The notes: generated from the sequence alone by a model not told the origin. Shown: positions 8,900 through 16,787, counted from the stretch's first letter. The stretch: 36,310 bases of DNA from JAUYQR01 sp043727195 (GCA_043727195.1 JAYSYZ010000094.1:1-36310); one strand, 5' to 3'. Numbers and translations are program-made.

Positions 8900-8931
8900 C
8901 CGCCGGATGGGCAATCTGCCCACCCCGGCGG
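8900..8931 (-). terminator. Hairpin between rpoH and psd
   Basis: CCGCCGG (8900-8906) pairs with CCGGCGG (8925-8931), and TGGGCA (8908-8913) pairs with TGCCCA (8917-8922). The loop is 3 nt, with a small 1/2-nt internal bulge. It lies just after the rpoH stop in the minus-strand direction. There is no T-run, so it may attenuate rather than fully stop readthrough into psd. Confidence 0.55.
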
Positions 8932-8949
8932 CACGCGACGCACGGGTCA

Positions 8950-9846
8950 TTACGCGGGAATGACCATCCCCTTGCCGCGTGCCAGGTCGCGCATCCGTGC
9001 CTGCAGCTTTTCAAACGCCCTGACCTCGATCTGGCGGATACGCTCACGGCTGACACCATAAGCCGCCGACAGTTCTTCCAGCGTTACCGGATCTTCGGCC
9101 AGCCGCCGCTGCATCAGCACATCCTTCTCCCGGTCGTTCAGCACCGACATGGCCTGCGTCAGCAATTCGCGGCGCGTATCCAGCTCGTCCTTCGCCTCAT
9201 AGGCTTCGGCCTGATCGCTGTCCTCGTCCTCCAGCCAGTCCTGCCACTGCGTCGTGCTGTCGCCGTCCGACCCGACCGTTGCGTTCAGGCTGGCATCCGA
9301 TCCCGACAGCCGCCGGTTCATGTCAATGACCTCGGCCTCGGTCACGTTCAGATCCGTGGCGATGCGGGCCACATTCTCCGGCCGCAAGTCGCCCTCTTCC
9401 AGCGCCCCGACCTTGGCTTTGACCTTGCGCAGGTTGAAGAACAGCTTTTTCTGCGCACTCGTGGTGCCCAGCTTCACCAGGCTCCACGACCGCAGGATGT
9501 ATTCCTGGATACTGGCCCGTATCCACCACATCGCATAGGTGGCCAGCCGGAAGCCCTTTTCCGGATCGAACCGCTTGACCGCCTGCATCAGGCCGACATT
9601 TGCCTCCGAAATCACCTCGGCCTGTGGCAGGCCATAGCCGCGATATCCCATCGCGATCTTGGCCGCCAACCGCAGATGGCTCGTCACCATCTTGTGCGCC
9701 GCCGTCGGATCCTGATGGTCCACCCAGCGCTTGGCCAGCATGTATTCCTCTTCCGGCTCCAGCAGCGGAAACTTGCGGATTTCCTGCATATAGCGGTTCA
9801 GCCCCTGTTCGGGGCTCGGTGCGGGTAAAGTCGTATAGGTGCTCAT
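8950..9846 (-). CDS. rpoH: RNA polymerase heat-shock sigma factor RpoH
   Basis: 298-residue sigma-32-type factor. Region 1.2/2.1 starts NRYMQEIRKFPLLEPEEEY. Region 2 contains HKMVTSHLRLAAKIA and DPEKGFRLATYAMWWIRASIQEYI (core and -10 contacts). The RpoH box is QKKLFFNLR at 132-140, the signature separating RpoH from RpoD. Region 4.2 has VSRERIRQIEVRAFEKLQ, the -35-binding helix-turn-helix. Rhodobacter species often carry two RpoH proteins; which paralogue this is cannot be told here. I chose the ATG at 9846 (MSTYTTLPAP) with a GGGGG site 6 nt upstream; a 30-residue longer frame has no support. The long upstream region holds dyad motifs and a possible promoter. Confidence 0.95.
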   Translation of the reverse strand: MSTYTTLPAPSPEQGLNRYMQEIRKFPLLEPEEEYMLAKRWVDHQDPTAAHKMVTSHLRLAAKIAMGYRGYGLPQAEVISEANVGLMQAVKRFDPEKGFRLATYAMWWIRASIQEYILRSWSLVKLGTTSAQKKLFFNLRKVKAKVGALEEGDLRPENVARIATDLNVTEAEVIDMNRRLSGSDASLNATVGSDGDSTTQWQDWLEDEDSDQAEAYEAKDELDTRRELLTQAMSVLNDREKDVLMQRRLAEDPVTLEELSAAYGVSRERIRQIEVRAFEKLQARMRDLARGKGMVIPA

Positions 9847-9897
9847 CAACTGCCCCCTGTTCAGCCCCGGTGCAAGCGCGCCCCCGGGGATCGTGCA

Positions 9898-9925
9898 AGA
9901 TAAAGTGCGGCAGGTGCGCGCGCAA
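9898..9925 (-). promoter_or_regulatory. rpoH: Possible rpoH promoter
   Basis: On the minus strand TTGCGC (9925-9920) is followed after 16 nt by TTATCT (9903-9898). The latter ends about 51 nt before the rpoH ATG. The match to a sigma-70-type promoter is only moderate, and GC-rich genomes give many such hits. A heat-shock-type promoter could also overlap here. Confidence 0.25.
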
Positions 9926-9972
9926 GTGCGGGACATGCCACAGTTTAACTAACGAAATATGTTTGTGGTTCC

Positions 9973-10006
9973 GTCACATGTGAAGCTTTGTGACATCGCA
10001 GTCACA
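9973..10006. promoter_or_regulatory. Paired GTCACA/TGTGAC dyads upstream of rpoH
   Basis: TGTGAC (9989-9994) and GTCACA (10001-10006) form a perfect dyad with a 6-nt spacer. Twelve bases away, TCACATGTGA (9974-9983) is a 10-bp palindrome of the same half-sites. They lie about 130-160 nt upstream of the rpoH start in the 359-nt gap 9847-10205, which holds no convincing gene. They resemble operators for a dimeric regulator. The spacing differs by 2 nt from the CRP/FNR type (TGTGA-N6-TCACA). Confidence 0.35.
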
Positions 10007-10138
10007 CGAATGTCAGGCACATTGCCCTCGGCCCGTGCTCCGGCCGCTCGGGATGGCACCCTGATCTCGATTTGGCTGCGAGACGGATCGCCATTGTAAC
10101 TGCCCTGAACCTGCAAATGGGTTGCCAGTGTGGTTACC

Positions 10139-10206
10139 AAAAAGTTAATGGAAAAATGGTATTACGTTATATTTCAAATGGTTATCCTCTATAACACGCG
10201 TGTTAT
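10139..10206. repeat. Intergenic palindrome element, copy 1
   Basis: The 16-bp perfect palindrome ATAACACGCGTGTTAT (10191-10206) touches the stop codon of the pseudouridine synthase gene. Read away from that gene, AT-rich sequence follows and ends in TTAACTTTTT (10148-10139). A second copy with the same parts, order and nearly the same spacing is at 23914-23979. The element is far more AT-rich than its surroundings. Confidence 0.7.
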
Positions 10207-11252
10207 CACCCCTCTCGCAGCGCCGAAATCAGCCCTTCCATATCTTCTGGCAGGGCCGAGGCAAACTCCATCGCCTCCCCAGTCCCCGGATGCACAAATC
10301 CAAGCGTCGCCGCATGCAACGCCTGCCGGGGAAACCCGTTCCCGATGGCTGCCCCACCACCCAGCACCTTCTCCGACAGCCGCTTCTTGCCACCATAGGT
10401 CTGATCGCCCACCAGCCCATGCCCGGCATAGGCCAGATGCACCCGGATCTGATGCGTCCGCCCGGTTTCCAGCCAGCATTCCACCAGCGCCGCCTGCCCG
10501 GCGAACCCCTCGATCACCCGGCCCCGCGTGACCGCGTGCCGTCCCGCCTCCCAGACCACCGCCTGCCGCTGCCGGTCCGTCTTGTGGCGGGCCAGGCCGG
10601 TGGCGATCCTTACAATCCCGCCCGCCTCGAAACTCACCCCGCGCAAGCCGCGCAGACGGGGGTCCGCCGCCCCCGGCACCCCGTGCACCACCGCCAGATA
10701 GCGTCGGTTGACGGAATGATCCTCAAACTGCCGCGCCAGCCCATGATGCGCCCGGTCCGACTTGGCCACCACCAGAAGGCCCGTCGTATCCTTGTCGATC
10801 CGGTGCACGATCCCCGGTCGCCGCGCGCCGCCGATCCCCGACAGACTGTCACCGCAATGCGCCAGCAACGCGTTGACCAGCGTCCCCGACGGCGTACCCG
10901 GCGCGGGGTGAACGACCATTCCCGCAGGCTTGTCGATCACGATCAGATCGCCGTCCTCCCAGACGACCGTCAGGGGAATATCCTCGGCAACCGTCGCCAC
11001 CGCCGCCGCCGGATCAAGGCGCAGCTCATAGACCTCCCCCTCCGCAACCTTCGCCTTGGGATCGGTGACTGCCACACCTTGCCGGCTGACCGCCCCCCCG
11101 GCGATCATCCGCATCAGCCGCGACCGCGATAGCGCCGCCGCCTCTGGCACCGCCGCCGCAAGCGCCTTATCAAGGCGCAAAGGCGCGCCCTCGCCGATCC
11201 GCACACTCAGCGACACCGCATCCTCGGTTTCGTCCTCGAAAGGCTCCATCAT
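10206..11252 (-). CDS. rluD: RluA-family 23S rRNA pseudouridine synthase
   Basis: 348-residue pseudouridine synthase. An N-terminal S4-like RNA-binding domain (about 15-75, LDKALAAAVPEAAALSRSRL) precedes the catalytic domain. The RluA/RluD motif HRIDKDTTGLLVVAK carries the catalytic aspartate; GRTHQIRVHL and HAATLGFVHP are also present. RluD (U1911/1915/1917) is the likeliest assignment, with RluC possible. I chose the ATG at 11252, first of two adjacent ATGs, because GGGAG lies 8 nt upstream. That site is within the first codons of the divergent gene at 11251: the two start codons overlap by 2 bp. The stop codon touches palindrome element copy 1. On the same strand rpoH follows after a 359-nt gap. 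Confidence 0.88.
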   Translation of the reverse strand: MMEPFEDETEDAVSLSVRIGEGAPLRLDKALAAAVPEAAALSRSRLMRMIAGGAVSRQGVAVTDPKAKVAEGEVYELRLDPAAAVATVAEDIPLTVVWEDGDLIVIDKPAGMVVHPAPGTPSGTLVNALLAHCGDSLSGIGGARRPGIVHRIDKDTTGLLVVAKSDRAHHGLARQFEDHSVNRRYLAVVHGVPGAADPRLRGLRGVSFEAGGIVRIATGLARHKTDRQRQAVVWEAGRHAVTRGRVIEGFAGQAALVECWLETGRTHQIRVHLAYAGHGLVGDQTYGGKKRLSEKVLGGGAAIGNGFPRQALHAATLGFVHPGTGEAMEFASALPEDMEGLISALREG

Positions 11253-11589
11253 GTCCGACGCTCCCGAAGCCGAGGCCCTGCCGCCCAGCCTGCGGCTTTT
11301 GAAATGGCTGGTGATCGTGCTCACCCTCACCATGATCGGCGGTGTCATAACCGTGGTCGGGCTGATTGTCACTCGCATGCCGCAAGCGTTCACCAGCACC
11401 TCCCCCATCTTGCCCGATGGCCTGACCCTGCCGGCAGGCGACACCGCCGCCGCCGTCACCTTCGGCAAGGGCTGGATCGCGGTGGTCACGGATCAGGATC
11501 ACATCCTGATCTACGGCAAGGACGGCAAACTGCGCCAGGACATCCCGATCCTTCCGCCAACGCCCGCACCGACTGCCAAATCCCCATGA
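11251..11589 (+). CDS. Small single-pass membrane protein (possibly DUF6476)
   Basis: 112 residues. A short acidic N-terminus and LPPSLRLLKW precede one strong transmembrane helix (about 20-45, LVIVLTLTMIGGVITVVGLIV). A soluble tail follows, with GDTAAAVTFGKGWIAVVTDQDHILIYGKDGKLRQDI, which resembles a beta-rich sensor-like segment. I recall a Rhodobacterales family DUF6476 of this size next to an RluA gene, but cannot confirm it. The start ATG has GAAAGG 7 nt upstream, lying inside the 5' codons of the divergent synthase gene. Function unknown. The 235 nt that follow, up to 11825, hold nothing I recognise. Confidence 0.7.
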   Translation: MSDAPEAEALPPSLRLLKWLVIVLTLTMIGGVITVVGLIVTRMPQAFTSTSPILPDGLTLPAGDTAAAVTFGKGWIAVVTDQDHILIYGKDGKLRQDIPILPPTPAPTAKSP

Positions 11590-11824
11590 CGACTGGTCTG
11601 GCTGCTCCCCCCCCCGCCCGACCGTCGCTTGCCGGAAATGCCATCCACCCCGACGTGGGCCAAAGCCGTCCGCGCCGCATCGGCCGCAGTTTTACCGATG
11701 CGGGCGCTGGCCTGCGGGCAGGTATGTCATCTTGCCACCGACTTGCCGGCCACGCGCCCCCCCGCCCGCTCTGGCAATCACGGGGCAATCAGGCTAACGC
11801 TTTGCGCAAGATGCGAGGATCGGC

Positions 11825-12775
11825 ATGGCCAGCGGGCTGAAAGTTCTGGTGGTGGGGGCGGGCTCGATCGGGCAGCGGCACCATGACAACCTTACCAGCC
11901 TTGGCGCGCGGTCCGATCTGATCAGCTGGCGCGAATTCTCGGTGGAAATGCTGGCAGAGCAGTTGACCGCCGGGGCCGACGCGGTGGTGATCGCCACGGC
12001 CACCGATCTGCGATTGCCGCTGATCGCGGTTTGCGCCGCGGCAGGCGTGCCGTTCTATGTGGAAAAGCCGCTGGTATTCCGTGCTTCGGACCTGGCCTTG
12101 ATCGAGGTGGCAGCGGCCCCGGTGGCCAGCCGATCCATGCTGGGCGTGATGATGCGCTATCATCCCGCCTTTAGGGCACTGGCAGTCGCGGACCTGTCGG
12201 ACATCTTTCAGTTCAGCCTCACCATCGGGCATGATGTGACGCAATGGCGGGCAAACTGGCGGTTTTTCGAAAGCTATGCCGCGCGCGCAGAAGGCGGCGG
12301 GGTGCTTCTGGACCTGTGTCACGAAATTGACATGGCGGCCTGCCTGTTCCCGGGGCTGACGGTTCAGTGCGTGGTCAGCCTTGGCCACCCTGCTTATTCC
12401 GGCGTCGACATGGCCAGCCGGATCAGCCTGGGCCGGGCCGGCCTTTCGGGTGAAGTTGCGATGGATTATCTGACGCCACAACTGCATCGCCGGGCGATCC
12501 TGCGCGGAACCGAACGGATGCACGACTTTGATTTCGCCGCCGGCAGATATGTCACCACCGATGCGGGCGGTCGGGTCATGCTGGACAAGCCGCATGACCG
12601 CAACGCGTTGTTCCTTGCCGCGATGCGCGATTTTCTGGCGCTGGTCGCAGGCCGCCGGGTATCGGATGTCGAACATCTGCCCCGGCTCGACCTAAGCCTC
12701 CCCGCTGCGCGGCTGGTGGCGGAAGCTTGGGGCGCGCGCCGCTTTGAAGGTCAGATCACAAAGGAAATCATATGA
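11825..12775 (+). CDS. Gfo/Idh/MocA oxidoreductase of the nonulosonate island
   Basis: 316-residue dehydrogenase. The Rossmann motif VLVVGAGSIGQRH is at the N-terminus, the family lysine is in VEKPLVF (about 79), and GGGVLLDLCHEIDM (about 157-170) carries the catalytic acid/histidine region. It starts the plus-strand trio oxidoreductase, CMP-sugar cytidylyltransferase, SDR. It overlaps the next gene by 4 bp (ATGA) and has GAGGA about 5 nt before its ATG. The arrangement recalls the Campylobacter ptm/leg nonulosonic-acid locus, where an oxidoreductase and an SDR sit with the cytidylyltransferase; I give this from memory. The likely role is supplying or modifying a sugar precursor; the substrate is not known. 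Confidence 0.8.
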   Translation: MASGLKVLVVGAGSIGQRHHDNLTSLGARSDLISWREFSVEMLAEQLTAGADAVVIATATDLRLPLIAVCAAAGVPFYVEKPLVFRASDLALIEVAAAPVASRSMLGVMMRYHPAFRALAVADLSDIFQFSLTIGHDVTQWRANWRFFESYAARAEGGGVLLDLCHEIDMAACLFPGLTVQCVVSLGHPAYSGVDMASRISLGRAGLSGEVAMDYLTPQLHRRAILRGTERMHDFDFAAGRYVTTDAGGRVMLDKPHDRNALFLAAMRDFLALVAGRRVSDVEHLPRLDLSLPAARLVAEAWGARRFEGQITKEII

Positions 12776-13473
12776 TCCTTGGCCATATCGGGGCGCGCAA
12801 AGGTTCCAAGGGCATTCCGGGCAAGAATTTCCGTCCCCTTTGCGGCAAGCCCCTGATCGACTGGTCCCTGGATCAGTTGCTGGACAATCCGCGCGTCGGG
12901 GCAGTTGTCGTATCGACAGATGACGCGGAAATCTACGATTACGCCACCGCCAGGGGCGCGCTGAAAATCGGCCTCCGCCCCGCCCACCTGGCCACCGACA
13001 CGGCAGGCAAGTGGGGCGTATGGCAGCACGCCCTTGCGGCATCAGAGGCGCTGATTGGTCCGGTTGGGGCGTTCCTCGACCTCGACTGCACCTCGCCACT
13101 GCGTCGTCCTGAAGATATCGACGCGGCACTTGATCTTTACAAAATCGAACATCCAGATCTGGTAATGAGCTGCTGTGAGGCGCGAAAGAATCCATATTTC
13201 AACCTTGTCGAACCTGACGCCAGCGGCGCGCTGCATGTGTCAAAGCCGCTGCCCGGCGGTGTGGTCGCGCGGCAGCAAGCACCGGTTGTCTACGAGCATG
13301 CAGCGTCGACCTATGTCGTGGATTCGGGCTATCTCAAACGCTCCAACGGGCTGTGGGAGGGGCGGGTGATCCCCTACCTCATGCCACCCGAGCGCTGCAT
13401 GGATATCGATACCCCGTTCGATTTCCGCCTTGTCGAATTCCTGATGCAAGAGGCCCTGAAGCAGCATGACTGA
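12772..13473 (+). CDS. Acylneuraminate-type CMP-sugar cytidylyltransferase
   Basis: 233-residue nucleotidyltransferase of the NeuA/LegF/PseF/KdsB superfamily. It activates a 2-keto-3-deoxy sugar acid with CTP. The CTP-binding N-terminus GARKGSKGIPGKNF is the family P-loop-like motif, followed by GKPLIDWSLDQLL. DLDCTSPLRRPEDID (about 103-117) supplies the metal-binding aspartates. The length matches single-domain NeuA proteins. It overlaps the preceding oxidoreductase by 4 bp and the next SDR by 8 bp, so the three are translationally coupled. With NeuB and NeuC on the other side of the island it should complete CMP-nonulosonate synthesis. Which nonulosonic acid (Neu5Ac, legionaminic or other) cannot be told. 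It is unlikely to be KdsB: the motifs are acylneuraminate-like. Confidence 0.88.
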   Translation: MILGHIGARKGSKGIPGKNFRPLCGKPLIDWSLDQLLDNPRVGAVVVSTDDAEIYDYATARGALKIGLRPAHLATDTAGKWGVWQHALAASEALIGPVGAFLDLDCTSPLRRPEDIDAALDLYKIEHPDLVMSCCEARKNPYFNLVEPDASGALHVSKPLPGGVVARQQAPVVYEHAASTYVVDSGYLKRSNGLWEGRVIPYLMPPERCMDIDTPFDFRLVEFLMQEALKQHD

Positions 13474-14257
13474 CCAACTTTCCGGACGCACCATCTTTAT
13501 AACCGGGTCCGGAGGCGTTCTCGGCTCCACTTACGTGCGCCGCATGCTTGCGACAGGCGCGCGCGTCATTGCTACCGATCTGCCCGGTCACCGGGCTGAC
13601 ACACTGCAAGCTGCGCATGCGGGCCATGACAATTTCCGCTTTTACGACCTTGATGTCGGCGACGAGGATCAGGTGACCGGCATCTTTGCCCGGACTCTCG
13701 CCGATGGCTGGGAAATAAATGTGGTCTTGAACAACGCCGCCATCACGGGTGAGCTTCTGATGGGCGCAGGCAAGCCTTTTCCCGATTTTGCCAACACCTC
13801 CGTCAGCGATTGGGAACGTACGTTGCGCACCAACCTGACCGGAGCTTTCATGATCGCCCGGCAGATGGACCGCGACATTGTCGGCCGCTGGCCTGTGACG
13901 CTGATCAATGTCGCCTCGATGTATGCCCTGAACGGCCCGCATCACCGGATTTACGACGGCATGCCATTCAAAAGCTTTTCGGCCTATTCCACCACCAAGG
14001 CCGGCATTCATGGCCTGACCCTCTGGCTTGCGGGCTATTGGGCGAAACGCCAGGCCACGGTCAACACCATCGCGCCGGGTGCCGTGTTCAATGGCCATTC
14101 CGACGAATTTCAGCGCCGCGTGGGCGAATTGATCATGGCGGGCCGGATGGCCCAACCGGACGAGATTGCCGATGCCATGCTGTTCCTGTGTTCCGCGCAG
14201 GCGGGATATATGACTGGGCAGCTGATCAATGTAGATGGTGGGTTCAGCGGCTGGTAA
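13466..14257 (+). CDS. Short-chain dehydrogenase/reductase (PtmA-like)
   Basis: 263-residue classical SDR. The cofactor motif TGSGGVLG is at about 14-21, NNAA lies near residue 89, a serine in NVASMY and the catalytic YSTTK follow, and the C-terminus has TGQLINVDGGFSGW. Length is typical. It overlaps the cytidylyltransferase by 8 bp. SDRs in this position with a CMP-sugar cytidylyltransferase are found in Campylobacter flagellar glycan loci (PtmA), so a role in nonulosonic-acid precursor supply is inferred. The 3' end overlaps that of the convergent waaA by 14 bp, leaving no room for a separate terminator. Confidence 0.85.
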   Translation: MTDQLSGRTIFITGSGGVLGSTYVRRMLATGARVIATDLPGHRADTLQAAHAGHDNFRFYDLDVGDEDQVTGIFARTLADGWEINVVLNNAAITGELLMGAGKPFPDFANTSVSDWERTLRTNLTGAFMIARQMDRDIVGRWPVTLINVASMYALNGPHHRIYDGMPFKSFSAYSTTKAGIHGLTLWLAGYWAKRQATVNTIAPGAVFNGHSDEFQRRVGELIMAGRMAQPDEIADAMLFLCSAQAGYMTGQLINVDGGFSGW

Positions 14258-15545
14258 GCATGTGGTCCAATGCCGCAATGGTGCGCTGCGTGGCGCCTGA
14301 ATGGGCACCAAAGAACGCTTCGATCGCGGCGGGGTCGGGGGCCGTACCTGCCAGCAGCACCTCACGCAGGTCATCGGGGTTCGCCACCTCCCAGCAGATG
14401 CCGGCGGCAATTGCCTCGACCGCAGGATATTCGATCGTATGAAGCACCGGGCCGACGATGACGGGTTTGCGCAAGGCCAGCGGCTCGATGATGTTATGGG
14501 CACCTTTGGGGGTGAATCCGCCGCCGACGATGACAATGTCTGCCATGGCCAGATAGGCATACATTTCGCCCAGACTGTCACCCAAGAGAACGTTGATTGC
14601 GGGCGCATCGCCAAGCGGAGCAAGGGACCGATCCAGAAGCTGGCTACGCCGACCCACAACAAACCCTTCAGCCACCAACAGCGCAGCAACGTCGTCAAAT
14701 CGTTCCGGCTTGCGCGGCACATAGACAATCAGCGCGGGCCGACGCTGCAAAACCCGGTCTTGTGTCAACAGAGCTGCAATCGCAGCGACATAGACGGCAT
14801 CCTCACCTTCAACCGTTGAGGCCACAGTGATGACGCGGCGGTCCCGGGCCCCAAGCCAGGTGCGCAGCGCAGCCCCAGCGGCAATCAGATCTGGCGGGAT
14901 CGGTTGGTCAAACCGCAATTCCCCCGTCACACAGATGTTCTGCACCCCGACCGACGCAAACCGCTCCGCCTGCAGATCGGATTTCACAAAGGCCCCGGCA
15001 AAGCCGCGCATCAGGTCATGGCGCAGCAAGAACCCTGCGTCCCGCGCCATGCTTTTCGTCGGATACTGCGCGTTGCACATGAACAAGGGCATCCCCGCCC
15101 CCCGTGCGGCAAAGATCATCCGTGGCCAGATCTCGATCTCCATCACCAGACCCGCCACGGGCCGGAACGCCCGGAAGAACCCGGCGTAAGCCCATGATGT
15201 CTCAAGTGGAACCCAAACGGCAGCCATTCGGCCAGCGGCGATCTCATCGGCAAAAACCCGCGCCGCTTCGCGCCGCCCCGCCGGGGTGAAATGGGTGGTC
15301 ACCACGCGGTCGCCCCGGTCCAGCAGCGCCCGCACCAGGGGCACCGCCGACCGCATTTCGCCCAGCGACACCGCGTGGATCCAAACGGCCCCCGGCAGCT
15401 TGACCGGATAGCGCCCGAACCGTTCCCCCAGATGCTGCGAGTAAAGCGCGTCCTTGCGACCGCGCCACCAAAGATAGCCCAGCACCACCGGCAACCCCAG
15501 ATGCCACAGCGCCGACCAGAAGCGCAGGAAAAGCCACAACTTCAT
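14244..15545 (-). CDS. waaA: 3-deoxy-D-manno-octulosonic acid (Kdo) transferase
   Basis: 433-residue GT30 family protein that transfers Kdo from CMP-Kdo to lipid A precursor at the inner membrane. The N-terminal hydrophobic anchor (about 3-26) matches WaaA. The catalytic-base glutamate is E63 in VWIHAVSLGEMRSA. GELRFDQP and GGGFTPKGAHNIIEP (nucleotide-binding C-terminal domain) are typical. I chose the ATG at 15545, which overlaps the stop of the upstream GT30 gene by 4 bp (ATGA). It is the more canonical of the two neighbouring GT30 proteins: it keeps HAVSLGE. Its 3' end overlaps the convergent SDR. Confidence 0.9.
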   Translation of the reverse strand: MKLWLFLRFWSALWHLGLPVVLGYLWWRGRKDALYSQHLGERFGRYPVKLPGAVWIHAVSLGEMRSAVPLVRALLDRGDRVVTTHFTPAGRREAARVFADEIAAGRMAAVWVPLETSWAYAGFFRAFRPVAGLVMEIEIWPRMIFAARGAGMPLFMCNAQYPTKSMARDAGFLLRHDLMRGFAGAFVKSDLQAERFASVGVQNICVTGELRFDQPIPPDLIAAGAALRTWLGARDRRVITVASTVEGEDAVYVAAIAALLTQDRVLQRRPALIVYVPRKPERFDDVAALLVAEGFVVGRRSQLLDRSLAPLGDAPAINVLLGDSLGEMYAYLAMADIVIVGGGFTPKGAHNIIEPLALRKPVIVGPVLHTIEYPAVEAIAAGICWEVANPDDLREVLLAGTAPDPAAIEAFFGAHSGATQRTIAALDHMLTSR

Positions 15546-16768
15546 CGCTGCACCAGTGCCAGCAGCGCGCCGGCCAGCGCCGTCACCACTTGCCGAGCCG
15601 TCCCGGCCAGCGCCTGCCCCTTGGCGCCCATCCCCGCAAGGTCTCCCGACACCGCCGCGACCACCCCCTCCGCCGATACCTCGCGTGCCGCTCCGGCATT
15701 TCCCAAAGCGGCATAATCCGCAGCAAAGTTCGCCACCCTCGGCCCGTGCAGCACCGCCACAGCCAAGGCTGCCGGTTCCCACGGGTTATGCCCCTCAACC
15801 GGCCCGAACGTACCGCCCAGCAGCGCCACCTTGGCCAACCGGTACCAAAGCCCCAGTTCAGCCACCGTATCGGCCAGATAGACCGCCCCGGTCGGACCTT
15901 CGCCCAACGACCGCACCGTGAACGGCAGACCGTCCGGGACCATGGTACAAACCTCGGCGCGCCGCGCGGGCACCCGTGGCACCAGAATCAGCAGCCAGCG
16001 CGGATCGGCTTGCCACAGCGCCGCCTGCGCCGTCAGCGCAACTGCCTCGTCCTCGGCATGGGTCGAGGCCGCGACCCAGACGTGCCGCCCAGCCACCGCC
16101 GCCTGCAGCCCCGCCAGCACCGCGCCGTCCGCAGTCAGCACCGGTGCCGCCGATTTCAGCGACCCAGTCACCTGCACCCCTCGCGCGCCCAATGCCGACA
16201 GATACCCCGCAGTTGCCGCATCCTGCGCCGCGATCAGCGAAAACCGCTGGTACAAATCGGCGAACAACCCGCGCCAGCGCCGCCGCCGCGCAAATGCCGC
16301 GTCATTCATCCGGGCATTGACCAGCGCCAAAGGGATGCCCCGCCGCGCCACGGCCACCACCGCGCCGGGCCACAGGTCCTGTTCGGCCCAGACCGACAGG
16401 TCGGGCCGCCAGTGATCCAGAAACCGCGCCAGATATCCCGGCGCATCCAGTGGCAGGAACTGGTGTTGCGTGCGTTCCGGCAGGTTGCCCGCGAAAACCT
16501 CGGCCGCCGCGCGCGCAGTCGACGTGACCAGAAAGTGCAGGTCCGGCTCCGCCTCCGCCATCACGGCAATCAACCCGCGCAGCGCCATCACCTCGCCGAT
16601 CCCCACCGCGTGCAGCCAGATCAGTCGACCGGCTGGCCGCACCGCGCCGGTTTCGGCCAGCTTTTCACGCCAGCGCGCCGGGTCTTCCCTGCCCCGCGCC
16701 AGCCGCCGCGTCAGCACCCAGCGGGCCAGCACCGGAATGCCGCGCGCCGCCAGCAGATAGGCGCGCAA
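15542..16768 (-). CDS. Second GT30 (Kdo-transferase family) glycosyltransferase
   Basis: About 408 residues. Catalytic-base motif LIWLHAVGIGEVMALRG (the usual S of HAVS is G, the glutamate is kept), TSTARAAAE, VWAEQDLWPG and ALVNARMND in the N-terminal domain. VTGSLK, AASTHAEDE and LLGGTFGPVEGHNPWEPAA are in the C-terminal domain. There is no obvious N-terminal membrane anchor, unlike the neighbouring waaA. No ATG fits: the frame opens inside neuC, and the best candidates are TTG at 16768 (used here) or TTG at 16795, which overlaps the end of neuC. Either implies coupling to neuC. Since GT30 donors are CMP-activated 2-keto-3-deoxy acids, and this gene sits with NeuC, NeuB and a CMP-sugar synthetase, it might transfer a nonulosonate rather than Kdo (inference). 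Confidence 0.75.
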   Translation of the reverse strand: MRAYLLAARGIPVLARWVLTRRLARGREDPARWREKLAETGAVRPAGRLIWLHAVGIGEVMALRGLIAVMAEAEPDLHFLVTSTARAAAEVFAGNLPERTQHQFLPLDAPGYLARFLDHWRPDLSVWAEQDLWPGAVVAVARRGIPLALVNARMNDAAFARRRRWRGLFADLYQRFSLIAAQDAATAGYLSALGARGVQVTGSLKSAAPVLTADGAVLAGLQAAVAGRHVWVAASTHAEDEAVALTAQAALWQADPRWLLILVPRVPARRAEVCTMVPDGLPFTVRSLGEGPTGAVYLADTVAELGLWYRLAKVALLGGTFGPVEGHNPWEPAALAVAVLHGPRVANFAADYAALGNAGAAREVSAEGVVAAVSGDLAGMGAKGQALAGTARQVVTALAGALLALVQR

Positions 16769-16787
16769 GGTAACGCCGGTGCGCGCC

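Noticed and set aside
9949..10140. 63-codon reverse frame upstream of rpoH
   Set aside because: No ribosome site or family; it covers the dyad cluster, so the region is better seen as regulatory.
10191..10206. Palindrome as a chromosomal parS site
   Set aside because: ATAACACGCGTGTTAT does not match the conserved parS consensus TGTTTCACGTGAAACA, and no parAB genes are nearby.
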